This document shows positions 6,579 to 14,083 of a stretch of DNA of 40,948 nt, piece after piece. The notes beneath the pieces were generated by a model. It worked only from the letters and a program-made list of their open reading frames with translations. It searched no databases and was not told the DNA's origin. The stretch is from positions 1 to 40,948 of IMG/VR virus record IMGVR_UViG_3300022413_000021. The stretch is one strand, 5' to 3'. The stretch comes from a virus. The position numbers and the translations under genes were made by a program. The stretch's first letter is position 1. Each line of letters begins with the position of its first letter.

Positions 6579-6767
6579 ATGAGAGAGTCATTCTTCCGAA
6601 ACCTTCCGGCTTTAACAGCGGAGGAGGCCGCAAAGCCGATGTCATTGGAGGAACGTACTTATATACTCAATGAGAGGATGAAGCAAATTGGCCAAGCAAG
6701 AACTCGAATCGACGGAAGGATCATTAGGGCAGAAAAGCGAACTGCTATTGGCCGAAGAACAACTTGA
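6579..6767 (+). CDS. Doubtful 62-aa ORF at the late promoter, possibly leaderless
   Basis: An ATG sits at the expected transcription start, seven bases after the -10, with no ribosome site, so translation would have to be leaderless. The first 36 codons read like protein (MRESFFRNLPALTAEEAAKP). The rest overlaps the terminase small subunit in another frame. It may be a genuine small protein or just the leader of terS. Confidence is low. Confidence 0.3.
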   Translation: MRESFFRNLPALTAEEAAKPMSLEERTYILNERMKQIGQARTRIDGRIIRAEKRTAIGRRTT

Positions 6768-7230
6768 GCCACAGGAACGAATGTTCTGCTATGAATACCT
6801 TATTGACTACGATCATCGTAGGGCAGCTACTGCTGTCAAGCGGTCTGCTGATTCTGGTTCTAAACTCCTCCGAAAACCCGCTATTGCCCGTTTTCTCAAG
6901 CTTCTGTCTGATGAGTTGGCTGCTGACTCTCTTATTACTCGTGATATGGTACAGTACGAATTACTACACCGGTTCCTCCCGCTCGCAAGAGGTGAGGAAC
7001 CAATCCACGCCCTTGATCGAGACGGTGCCCAAGTCACTGGAAAAGTCACAAATATGGCAGCTTACGGCAAGGCGATCGAACTTATGTCTAAGCACAGTGG
7101 GTTTACCGTGCCCGAAGTTGTTAAGGGTGGCTTGACGATCAATATCAATCATGAGGCCATGGGAATAACCATTGAAGGGGAATACAGTGAGCAAAGAGAA
7201 AGTTCAGAAGAAAGTTCAGAGACTGGCTAA
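6688..7230 (+). CDS. terS: Terminase small subunit
   Basis: A 180-residue protein that recognises phage DNA and loads the large subunit for packaging. The N-terminal third has the Terminase_2-like pattern: a glutamine/phenylalanine helix, a tyrosine helix, an AA-rich HTH (RRAATAVKRSADSGSKLL), then KPAIARFL. A coiled and acidic C-terminus follows, rich in Glu and Ser. The start is TTG at 6688, preceded by AGAGGA. Position just before terL supports the call. The first gene after the late promoter. Confidence 0.85.
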   Translation: MAKQELESTEGSLGQKSELLLAEEQLEPQERMFCYEYLIDYDHRRAATAVKRSADSGSKLLRKPAIARFLKLLSDELAADSLITRDMVQYELLHRFLPLARGEEPIHALDRDGAQVTGKVTNMAAYGKAIELMSKHSGFTVPEVVKGGLTININHEAMGITIEGEYSEQRESSEESSETG

Positions 7231-7345
7231 ACGTCGTGCGGCACGAAAGTTACCAGTGGCCGAAAAATCAGAAGAACCACCCGTAGAAGAATCAACGGGT
7301 GAGGAGGAATCAACCCCAACCCCAACAGGAGATCAAGATGGCTGA
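7187..7345 (+). CDS. Small two-sided charged protein, 52 aa (GTG start)
   Basis: The GTG at 7187 lies inside the end of terS with AAGGGG upstream. The product is 52 residues: a basic N-terminal half (KEKVQKKVQRLAKRRAARK) and an acidic Pro/Glu/Thr half. It ends at 7345, eight bases into the next gene. The clean fit between terS and the next gene, on its own ribosome site, argues for a real gene. Function is unknown; charge separation suggests a DNA- or capsid-associated peptide (inference). Confidence 0.6.
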   Translation: MSKEKVQKKVQRLAKRRAARKLPVAEKSEEPPVEESTGEEESTPTPTGDQDG

Positions 7346-7514
7346 AACAGTACTCGTAGTGGATAAGTCTAATGGGTCGCGCATTCGGATGGCTAAAGAA
7401 ACATTCGATGGTCACGCTGCCGTCGCTGCAGAAGCGAAAGCAGAATGTCGTTACGCAGTAGAACCTGATCAGAAATGTGAAGGTGGTTATCCCGACGAGA
7501 AAGAACCTGGCTAA
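7338..7514 (+). CDS. Small hypothetical protein, 58 aa
   Basis: The ATG at 7338 has an AGGAG site seven bases upstream; the longer frame from 7299 is not needed. The 58-residue product begins MAETVLVVDKSNGSRIRMAK and carries two cysteines (near 41 and 50). It lies between terS and terL and is followed two bases later by the terL GTG. Family unknown. Confidence 0.72.
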   Translation: MAETVLVVDKSNGSRIRMAKETFDGHAAVAAEAKAECRYAVEPDQKCEGGYPDEKEPG

Positions 7515-7516
7515 TT

Positions 7517-8938
7517 GTGGCGCTGAACCTTCCAAATGAATGGGAAGCCCGTGATTATCAATCCCCCCTCTTTCAATACATGTTTGAGGGGGGACTTGAA
7601 CGGAAGAGAGCAGCTGTTGTATGGCATCGACGCTGTGGTAAGGATTCCTGCTGCCTTCAGCTTTCGGCTGTGGCCTCCCAAATGCGCATTGGTACTATCT
7701 GGCATATGCTTCCCACGCTCAAACAGGGAAGGAGGGTAATATGGGACGGTATCGACAGGGAAGGCAGAAGAATGATCGATCAAGCATTTCCGCGCGAAAT
7801 GCGACAGGTCGAAAATCCGATAAACAATTCGGATATGCAGATAAGATTTCGGAACGGCTCTATTTATCAAGTAGTGGGGTCGGATAACTATGATTCTTTG
7901 GTTGGAACAAACCCCGTTGGAGTCATCTTTTCAGAGTTTGCGGTTGCAGACCCAAAAGCTTGGGACTATATACGTCCGATCTTGGCGGAAAACGGCGGAT
8001 GGGCATTATTTATATACACCCCTCGCGGAAAGAACCATGGCAAGAAACTTTTTGATATGGCTCAGGGTAATCCTCGGTGGTTCGATAGCATGCTTACAGT
8101 CGACGACACTTTCCGCCCCGATGGAACTCATGTTATTGGACCCGACATCATTGCAGAAGAACGCGCTGAAGGTATGTCTGAGGAGAAAATTCTTCAAGAA
8201 TATTTTTGCAGCTTTGAAGCAGGGATGGAAGGCGCATTTTACACCCTCGAACTTAATCTCGCTGAGGAAGAGGGACGGATTGGGGACTACCCACACGACC
8301 CCACAAAGCGAGTCCAAACATACTGGGACATAGGATTTAGAGATGCAACTTCTATTATCTTCACTCAACGGGGCGACGACGGAAAGCCTATTATCATCGA
8401 CTATCTCGAAGGGCGGAACAAAGCTCTCGACGCGTGGATTAGGGATGTCCGATCCCTCCCGTACGATTATGACGAACACTGGGGGCCGCACGACCTCGAA
8501 AACACCGATTTCACGACCGGAAAGACAAGAAGGGAATTCGCCTCTTCGCTTGACTTTGCGTTCGACATTGTACCGAAAATCCCGGTTCAGGATGGCATAG
8601 ATGCTGCAAGAGCCATCATCCGTGTTGCGCGTTTCAATGAATCGAAGGTTGGTCGACTCATTGACGGACTATATTCGTATCGCAGGGAATATGACGATCG
8701 CTTACAGATGTTCCGAGACAAGCCCCTCCATGATTGGGCCAGTCACCCCGCAGATGCTATGCGCTACCTCTCTGTTGGGTGGCGCGATTACGTCGGAGGA
8801 CATAAAGTTACCTCTGCCCAGTTCGGAGTTAAAAGATCAATAAAGGGCAAACAACAAAGCCAGAAGCAATCCGCCATGGACAAATACCCATGGATGTATA
8901 ATGACGACGGAACACTAAGGATACAAAATGGACGCTAG
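7517..8938 (+). CDS. terL: Terminase large subunit
   Basis: A 473-residue packaging motor: an N-terminal ATPase and a C-terminal RNase H-like nuclease that cuts concatemers. Seen are a Walker A-like box HRRCGKD (residues 37-43), a Walker B region GVIFSEFA near 134-141 in which the usual Asp-Glu pair reads Ser-Glu, and a coupling motif YTPRGKN near 173-179. Nuclease acids lie in YWDIGFRDAT near 271 and HPADAMRY near 412. Length is normal for podovirus TerL. The start is GTG at 7517, two bases after the previous stop, so translation is probably coupled. It overlaps the portal gene by 11 bases. Confidence 0.95.
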   Translation: MALNLPNEWEARDYQSPLFQYMFEGGLERKRAAVVWHRRCGKDSCCLQLSAVASQMRIGTIWHMLPTLKQGRRVIWDGIDREGRRMIDQAFPREMRQVENPINNSDMQIRFRNGSIYQVVGSDNYDSLVGTNPVGVIFSEFAVADPKAWDYIRPILAENGGWALFIYTPRGKNHGKKLFDMAQGNPRWFDSMLTVDDTFRPDGTHVIGPDIIAEERAEGMSEEKILQEYFCSFEAGMEGAFYTLELNLAEEEGRIGDYPHDPTKRVQTYWDIGFRDATSIIFTQRGDDGKPIIIDYLEGRNKALDAWIRDVRSLPYDYDEHWGPHDLENTDFTTGKTRREFASSLDFAFDIVPKIPVQDGIDAARAIIRVARFNESKVGRLIDGLYSYRREYDDRLQMFRDKPLHDWASHPADAMRYLSVGWRDYVGGHKVTSAQFGVKRSIKGKQQSQKQSAMDKYPWMYNDDGTLRIQNGR

Positions 8939-10601
8939 TGACATTGTAAAACGCTGGGACTATCTGGTATCCCAACGGAAAACCGTTGAAGATGTTTGGG
9001 AAGTTATCAATACGTTGGTTGTCCCATTTCGCGGTGATTTCTTTCGGGATGTTACCTCAGAGCATGCAGTCACATGGAGGGATAACCGTGAAATATTCGA
9101 CTCCACTGCTGTTGACGCTGCTGGTACTCTTGCTGCTTCTATTCATGGCTCTCTTACTAGTCCCGCTATTCGTTGGTTTGAACTGGCTTTCCGGGAAGAC
9201 GATTTAAATGATGATAAGGAGGCTCGAGGGTGGTTAGAAAAGGCCGCACACTTGTGTTTCATGGCCCTTCAAGATTCGAATTTCAACTTGGAGGCCAACG
9301 AGACGTATATTGATTTAGTCTCTTACGGCACGTCGATGATAATCGAGGAAGTGGAAGAGAAGAACGGAAAATTCCAAAAACTCAACTTCCAAAGCGTCCC
9401 AGTTGAAGAGACGTGGTTTGAACAAGACCACACTGGCCAGGCCAATCGTGCCTATCGTCGATTTATGTGGACTGTTGACCAAATAGCCACAAAATTTGGC
9501 AAAGATGCCTTACCAGAGTCTATGCGGGATATGGTGGGTAACCCACAATCCATGGATAAACGCATGGCGGTAATCATGGTTATTTATCCCCGTGAGGATA
9601 AGGCTAAAGCCAATATCACCAAAACATTAGCACCGAAAGAGCGCCCTTGGGGCATGAAATATGTCTTACACCAAGGTGCGCATCAACTCGGGGACGAAGG
9701 CGGGTATTATGAAAACCCAGCTTTTATCCCCCGGTGGCGTAAAACTTCCAAGTCGATGTGGGGACACGGCCCAGCAATGATAGCGTTGCCGGACATCTTA
9801 ACAATCAACTCTTTAGTCGAACTTATACTAAAGGCGACCGAGAAGGTTGTTGATCCTCCGACAAAAGTGACAGAAAGGGGTTTACTGTCCGACCTCGACT
9901 TGGAACCTGCTGGCCTAACCGTTGTGCGTACTATGGACTCGATGGAACCTTACGAGTCTGGTGCGCGCTTCGATGTATCCCAATTACAACGGGAGCAATT
10001 GAAACAGTCCATCCGAAGTATTTTCTACGTGGATCAGTTGGAGCTAAAAGAGTCTCCGGCAATGACCGCGACAGAGGTTCAAACACGCTATGAACTTATG
10101 CAACGCTTACTTGGACCAACACTCGGAAGACTTCAGTCTGACTATCTCGACCCACTCGTGCAAAGGACGTTTAATATACTGTATCGTGCGGGACAATTTG
10201 GAGAACTCCCAGCTTCGATCTCGGAACAGAGTGATGGCGAACTTGATATTATCTACACAGGGCCACTTGTACGAGCGCAACGAGCCGACATCGCTCAAGG
10301 TGTCGCGCGATGGGTGGCCAGTCTTGCCGAGTTGGGCGAGATTGAACCTGAGGTACTTGACATCCCCGATTGGGATGCTATTGGTAAAGAACTCGGGTCG
10401 TTGGAAGGAGTGCCAGCTAAGTTAATGCGGGCGGATAAAGAAATTAAGAATAGACGCGATCAACGCGAAGAACAACAAGAACGTACCGCACAAGGCCTTG
10501 AAGATCAAGAAGTTGGTGCAGGTATGAAGGCCCTTGGAGAGGGTGAAGCAGCCATAAGAGGAGTACCAACAGGTGGACAAGCAGGAGGAGAGGCCGCTTA
10601 G
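8928..10601 (+). CDS. Portal (head-to-tail connector) protein
   Basis: A 557-residue protein matching the podovirus head-to-tail connecting family (T7 gp8 type). It forms the dodecameric channel at one capsid vertex through which DNA enters and leaves. Recognisable stretches include the early RWDYLVSQRKTVEDVW, the IHGSLTSPAIRWFEL region and the SPAMTATEVQTRYELMQRLL clip/wing helix. The C-terminus is Gln/Glu/Gly-rich and probably disordered. The ATG at 8928 has AAGGA six bases upstream. It sits between terL and the Bbp19-like gene, the usual order. Confidence 0.95.
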   Translation: MDASDIVKRWDYLVSQRKTVEDVWEVINTLVVPFRGDFFRDVTSEHAVTWRDNREIFDSTAVDAAGTLAASIHGSLTSPAIRWFELAFREDDLNDDKEARGWLEKAAHLCFMALQDSNFNLEANETYIDLVSYGTSMIIEEVEEKNGKFQKLNFQSVPVEETWFEQDHTGQANRAYRRFMWTVDQIATKFGKDALPESMRDMVGNPQSMDKRMAVIMVIYPREDKAKANITKTLAPKERPWGMKYVLHQGAHQLGDEGGYYENPAFIPRWRKTSKSMWGHGPAMIALPDILTINSLVELILKATEKVVDPPTKVTERGLLSDLDLEPAGLTVVRTMDSMEPYESGARFDVSQLQREQLKQSIRSIFYVDQLELKESPAMTATEVQTRYELMQRLLGPTLGRLQSDYLDPLVQRTFNILYRAGQFGELPASISEQSDGELDIIYTGPLVRAQRADIAQGVARWVASLAELGEIEPEVLDIPDWDAIGKELGSLEGVPAKLMRADKEIKNRRDQREEQQERTAQGLEDQEVGAGMKALGEGEAAIRGVPTGGQAGGEAA

Positions 10602-10854
10602 TAAGGCAGAAAAACGACAACAAGTAATAGATACGGTTGTCAATAAATCAGGATATTTTTATCGTATTTTTACTTCGCCAGACGGTAAAAAAGTCCTAAA
10701 GTGGTTGGAAGAGGAGTTTGATAAGGACGAAATTTTCCAGCCGGGGGACCCCCATGCAACAGCGCACATGCTGGGTAAAAGGGATGTCATTGTTTACATA
10801 CGCCAGATGATAAGGTTGAAAGAAAATGCCAGACGAGCCGAATTGGAGGGATAA
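10573..10854 (+). CDS. Bbp19-like phage head protein
   Basis: A 93-residue protein. The middle (SGYFYRIFTSPDGKKVL, then GKRDVIVYIRQMI) matches the pattern of the Bbp19 family found between portal and scaffold genes of podoviruses, whose exact role in the virion is not established. The start is GTG at 10573 inside the end of the portal gene, with AGAGGAG nine bases upstream. It overlaps the scaffold start. The family call is by eye. Confidence 0.82.
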   Translation: MDKQEERPLSKAEKRQQVIDTVVNKSGYFYRIFTSPDGKKVLKWLEEEFDKDEIFQPGDPHATAHMLGKRDVIVYIRQMIRLKENARRAELEG

Positions 10855-11641
10855 CCTCCCAGATGATCTAAAGGATCATGCAAGTTTAAAAGACGTGAAA
10901 GATGTGGGTGGATTGGCAAAGCAATTTGTCGATACGCTATCAGCCCAAGGCCAAATGATCCGTATTCCAGGCCCCGATGCCGGGGATGATGCGTTAAAGG
11001 CTTTCCACACTAAACTCTCGGATAAAGTACCAGGCTTAATTCCTACGCCTGATATGGACAATGAGGATCAGATGAATGCCCTTTTCAAGACGATGGGGCG
11101 TCCAGAAGATGCTACGGGGTATGAACACCCCGAGGGTGTTGACCCAACTCAATACGCTGAATTTGCTTCTCTTGCCCATGGTCTAGGGTTAACCAAGTCT
11201 CAGTACAATAAGATGGTTGCTGCTGTCCATGAGTTTGGTACCAAGAAACAGGACGCTGCAAGTGAGGCATTTAGCGCTGCCCAACGTGCTCTGAAACAGG
11301 AGTGGGGCATTGTCTATGAAGATAACCTTCAGTTAGTCGATGCTGTTATGAAGGGTACCAATGCGCCTAAAGAAATGTTGGAATTGGCTGCTGATGGGAA
11401 GCTTCCAGCAGAGGCCACCAAGTGGCTCTATAACATTGGTCAACAGCTGGGAACCGAAGGTATTAACTTCACCAAGGATGAAACAACGACCCGTTTGGCA
11501 CCAGCCGAGGCGAAAGCCCGGGCGGATGAAATCATGAATGATCGAACAGGTCCGTATTGGGACTCTTCACACCCGCAGAATAAAGAGTATATCCAGCGGG
11601 TTGTTGATTTGCGTCGGGCAGCTGCTGCCGGGGGAAGGTAA
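10826..11641 (+). CDS. Capsid scaffolding protein
   Basis: A 271-residue, acidic, mostly helical protein placed directly before the capsid gene, as scaffold proteins are. It would guide procapsid assembly and then leave. The N-terminus MPDEPNWRDNLPDDLKD and the GLTKSQYNKMVAAVHE helix are typical of podovirus scaffolds. The C-terminus is basic (RRVVD-like, RRAAAAGGR), where scaffold proteins usually bind the coat. The ATG at 10826 overlaps the previous gene. Its stop (TAA, 11639-11641) overlaps the first base of the next frame. Confidence 0.85.
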   Translation: MPDEPNWRDNLPDDLKDHASLKDVKDVGGLAKQFVDTLSAQGQMIRIPGPDAGDDALKAFHTKLSDKVPGLIPTPDMDNEDQMNALFKTMGRPEDATGYEHPEGVDPTQYAEFASLAHGLGLTKSQYNKMVAAVHEFGTKKQDAASEAFSAAQRALKQEWGIVYEDNLQLVDAVMKGTNAPKEMLELAADGKLPAEATKWLYNIGQQLGTEGINFTKDETTTRLAPAEAKARADEIMNDRTGPYWDSSHPQNKEYIQRVVDLRRAAAAGGR

Positions 11642-11916
11642 TAGCTTTCGATTGTTGGCAATGTGGGGCTTGTTGTCGATTTGTTGGGTTTATCGATCCC
11701 TCCCTTGACCGGGGGGATCGAGCCTGCATTCATTTGGGTCAAAATGGCCATCGCTACTATTGCGATATCTATGATGATCGGCCTGATTTTTGTCGCCTTG
11801 ATCCTAAAGTACCGGAGGAACTGCAGGAGAAATGGTGCAAATTCCAGGAGAAAAATTGGCCTGTTCAGGTTGAGGAGCAGGAGATAAGACGGGATATCCA
11901 CCTTAGAAGGGGTTGA
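11641..11916 (+). CDS. YkgJ-like cysteine-cluster protein, apparent ATA start
   Basis: A 91-residue frame reading AFDCWQCGACCRFVGF and, further on, YYCDIYDDRPDFCR. This is the CxxCxxCC plus C-x-IY-x-x-RPxxCR pattern of the YkgJ family, predicted zinc or iron chelators. No ATG, GTG or TTG occurs upstream of the cysteines before an in-frame TGA at 11605. The codon just before AFDCW is ATA, and it shares its first base with the scaffold stop in a TAATA arrangement that mirrors the TAATG couplings elsewhere in this genome. Reinitiation at ATA is the simplest reading; a -1 frameshift from the scaffold gene or a sequencing change are alternatives. Its role in the virion is unknown. Confidence 0.7.
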   Translation: MAFDCWQCGACCRFVGFIDPSLDRGDRACIHLGQNGHRYYCDIYDDRPDFCRLDPKVPEELQEKWCKFQEKNWPVQVEEQEIRRDIHLRRG

Positions 11917-11941
11917 CAGAGAAGCCCGGGTGTGGTATACT
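11913..11941 (+). promoter_or_regulatory. Sigma70-type promoter before the capsid gene
   Basis: TTGACA (11913-11918) and TATACT (11936-11941) with 17 bases between, and TGTGG before the -10. The -35 overlaps the stop of the cysteine-cluster gene. It gives the capsid gene its own strong promoter. The leader of about 137 bases contains a small hairpin (AGGGC/GCCCT near 12000-12015). Confidence 0.85.
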
Positions 11942-12084
11942 CGTCGAGAATGAGATCGATGAGGGGTTGCCTATTCAGGTCCCTTATCACCTCCGGTTGA
12001 GGGCACGAACGCCCTAAGCTGCGGGTCCGGTTTCCGGGTTGCTCCAGGCGCAAACTTTTCTTATAATTTGTGTAGGAGCCAATC

Positions 12085-12969
12085 ATGGTTAACACAGTTG
12101 ATAATGTATTTGTCTCAACATTTGAGTCAATACTTCGACACCTTGCGCAACAAAAGCCATCGAGGCTTCGCGCAAAAGTCACGGAGCGTGGTACTAACTC
12201 CGAAGAGCACAATTGGGAACGTTTGGGTACAGCGGAAGCCGGTCTAAAGACTACCCGGTTACAAGCAACTCCCGTTGATGACTATCCCTGGTCAAGACGC
12301 GTTTCTGTTCCTCAAACGTACGATACCGGTGATTCCACCGAGCAAGAAGACATCGTACAGATGATCATTGATCCAAACTCTAACCTCGCACAGTCGCAAG
12401 GCTATGCAATGAGGCGAGCGTTTGATGATGAAATCATCGCTGCAGCAACTGGTACTGCTCTTGATGGTGCAGGTACACCACAGGCATTTCCCGCTGCACA
12501 AAAGGTGTTCGGCGTCACAGTTGACGTGTACGATACCAGTTTGAACTTCGATCTTGTAACTCAGGTAACCGAAAAGTTCCTGGATAACGACATCGATCCG
12601 GATGAACCCAAATGCATTGTCATTGGTCCGGTACAGGCCCGGAAGCTCTTGCAGCTGACGGAAGCAACATCTGGTGATTATGTCTACGCCAAGGCCCTCG
12701 GAGAAATGGGCTATGTTGACAACTGGATGGGGTATCAGTGGATTGTTTCCACTCGACTGAACCACCCAACAGCCCCTGGTACCGACATTGACTGCTTCGC
12801 AATGACGAAGAAGGCAATTGGCTTAATGGTCGATCGTGATATTACGTCGCGGATCGCAGAGGACCCGTCAATCAGTTTTGCCTGGAGGATTTACTCGTTC
12901 ATGACAATCGGTGCAGTACGCGTCGAGGACGAGCATATCGTTCAATTGCAGCTGGCTGATACGATTTAA
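12085..12969 (+). CDS. Major capsid protein
   Basis: A 294-residue protein in the place and size range of podovirus major capsid proteins with the HK97-type fold. The end (AIGLMVDRDITSRIAEDPS, then FMTIGAVRVEDEHIVQLQLAD) is typical of capsid families, where a Gly-x-x-Arg strand leads to a final beta hairpin. The ATG at 12085 has TAGGAG six bases upstream. A dedicated promoter upstream and a strong terminator just downstream fit high, separate expression. Confidence 0.92.
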   Translation: MVNTVDNVFVSTFESILRHLAQQKPSRLRAKVTERGTNSEEHNWERLGTAEAGLKTTRLQATPVDDYPWSRRVSVPQTYDTGDSTEQEDIVQMIIDPNSNLAQSQGYAMRRAFDDEIIAAATGTALDGAGTPQAFPAAQKVFGVTVDVYDTSLNFDLVTQVTEKFLDNDIDPDEPKCIVIGPVQARKLLQLTEATSGDYVYAKALGEMGYVDNWMGYQWIVSTRLNHPTAPGTDIDCFAMTKKAIGLMVDRDITSRIAEDPSISFAWRIYSFMTIGAVRVEDEHIVQLQLADTI

Positions 12970-12995
12970 CCCGTACTTCTGGCGAAGTGTGAGTT

Positions 12996-13023
12996 GGGGT
13001 CCCGACATCGGGACCCCTTTTTT
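12996..13023 (+). terminator. Rho-independent terminator after the capsid gene
   Basis: A 10-bp stem, GGGGTCCCGA pairing with TCGGGACCCC (12996-13017), followed by six T (13018-13023). It lies 27 bases after the capsid stop and just before the ribosome site of the next gene, so downstream genes would be reached only by read-through. Confidence 0.9.
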
Positions 13024-13036
13024 ACAGGAGAAAGCA

Positions 13037-13456
13037 GTGGATAAGATTACTGTAGGCAGCATTGCCGATTCTAAGCCAAGTATGGTTGTATCGACTCAAG
13101 CGGCTGCGGCACTTACTGTTGGTGCAGGTGAGCTTGTTGTTGCCGTAGGCACTAACATCAAGGACATTAACAATCAACGGGCAGTAAGTGGGATCAAGTT
13201 TGCAAAAGATGCTCTTCAAGAGGCCCAGTACCCAGTGGGGGCGGCACAATTTAATGTTGTCACTGGTGAACCACCGTCGCTTCACAGCACTTATGTGATA
13301 ACTAACCCTGCAACGATAGGTGTTCTTCACACCGAAGATGAGGTTGTAATCGCGTACGACCAAGCGTTTTACAGCGCTGGAAATTCCTCGAATATCGGCA
13401 ATATCATTGACCGAGCAATCGAGGTCTATCAGGAGCAAGTCCTGAAATTGAATTAA
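13037..13456 (+). CDS. Hypothetical virion protein, 139 aa
   Basis: The GTG at 13037 has AGGAG six bases upstream. The frame is open further back, but only across the terminator and the end of the capsid gene. The 139-residue product is beta-rich with alanine and valine repeats (STQAAAALTVGAGELVVAVG). Position directly after the capsid gene suggests a head decoration or fibre protein, but no family is recognised. Confidence 0.8.
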   Translation: MDKITVGSIADSKPSMVVSTQAAAALTVGAGELVVAVGTNIKDINNQRAVSGIKFAKDALQEAQYPVGAAQFNVVTGEPPSLHSTYVITNPATIGVLHTEDEVVIAYDQAFYSAGNSSNIGNIIDRAIEVYQEQVLKLN

Positions 13457-13485
13457 TTACCCACAATAAAGAGGAGTAAATCCCA

Positions 13486-13779
13486 ATGAGAGTAGGAGCA
13501 AACGTTCGCCAGTATCATCGGATTAAAAAGTGGCATGCGGAAGGTGTATCGCCGCGTGTAATCGCTCAAAGGATTCAAATGACAGATCAATCCTTGGAGA
13601 AGATACTGGCAAATCTGGAAGGTCGCGAGGAGAGAATTCTTGCGGCTGATGAAAATTCACAAGTGCAAGCTCTTCGTTTGCAGAATACGGAGTTAGCTGA
13701 AAAGTTAGCTAAGTATGAGGGCACATCCGATGGCGAGACGACAACCGACACCGAAGAAGAAGAAGCGCAAGAAACGTAA
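13486..13779 (+). CDS. Helix-turn-helix plus coiled-coil hypothetical protein, 97 aa
   Basis: The ATG at 13486 has GAGGAG upstream. Residues about 10-45 look like a small helix-turn-helix (YHRIKKWHAEGVSPRVIAQR), residues 55-78 a coiled coil (Leu-rich, QALRLQNTELAEKLAKY), and the end is Thr/Glu-rich. A protein of this shape is common between capsid and tail genes of podoviruses; its role is not known. Confidence 0.82.
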   Translation: MRVGANVRQYHRIKKWHAEGVSPRVIAQRIQMTDQSLEKILANLEGREERILAADENSQVQALRLQNTELAEKLAKYEGTSDGETTTDTEEEEAQET

Positions 13780-13792
13780 GAAGGGGTACTAA
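13730..13792 (+). CDS. Candidate 20-aa lysine/arginine-rich peptide
   Basis: A 20-codon frame (MARRQPTPKKKKRKKRKKGY) inside the end of the previous gene, whose stop TAA directly precedes the ATG of the next gene. A GAGGG word lies about nine bases upstream. Its composition resembles the basic mini-proteins at 32730 and 32843. Because the DNA is purine-rich GAAGAAG repeat that also encodes the acidic tail of the overlapping gene, it may be a by-product. Confidence 0.4.
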   Translation: MARRQPTPKKKKRKKRKKGY

Positions 13793-14083
13793 ATGCCTAC
13801 TCTTACTGATGCGCGCTTTGATGCGTTACGGATACTTGTACCTACCGCGCCCCCAACGACTAATGATATGTTATTTGCGTGGTTGGCAACAGAAGGCGGT
13901 ACTGGTAATACCTTAGACGATCGTTGGAATACTATGCTATTGGGCAAAGTAGCCATCGGCGGTGTTCAAGGTCATCGTAGCGATATGTGGAAAACGGTGT
14001 TGGCTGCTAATGGATTTACCCAGCCCCATATACAGGATGCTGAATTAGCATTTTGGGTTGCTGGGGGTGCGTTGATAGCATAA
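13793..14083 (+). CDS. Hypothetical virion-region protein, 96 aa
   Basis: The ATG at 13793 has AAGGGG upstream. The product is 96 residues with conserved-looking aromatic and glycine positions (RWNTMLLGKVAIGG, HRSDMWKTVLAANGF). This type of small protein occurs before tail genes in many podoviruses, with unknown role. Its stop overlaps the start of the nozzle gene (TAATG). Confidence 0.82.
   Translation: MPTLTDARFDALRILVPTAPPTTNDMLFAWLATEGGTGNTLDDRWNTMLLGKVAIGGVQGHRSDMWKTVLAANGFTQPHIQDAELAFWVAGGALIA

Noticed and set aside
11663-11887. 74-codon rightward frame with a hydrophobic, membrane-like helix
   Set aside because: It overlaps the cysteine-cluster frame, which carries a recognised family pattern. 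The hydrophobic run is a shifted reading of the same DNA and has no ribosome site.
12040-12067. Possible second capsid promoter (TATAAT at 12062-12067)
   Set aside because: The matching -35 (TTGCTC) agrees in only three of six bases, and the AT-rich word is close to the ribosome site. It may be chance.
14053-14082. Upstream start for the nozzle gene
   Set aside because: The ATG at 14083 fits the TAATG coupling seen through the module and the known N-terminus of nozzle proteins.
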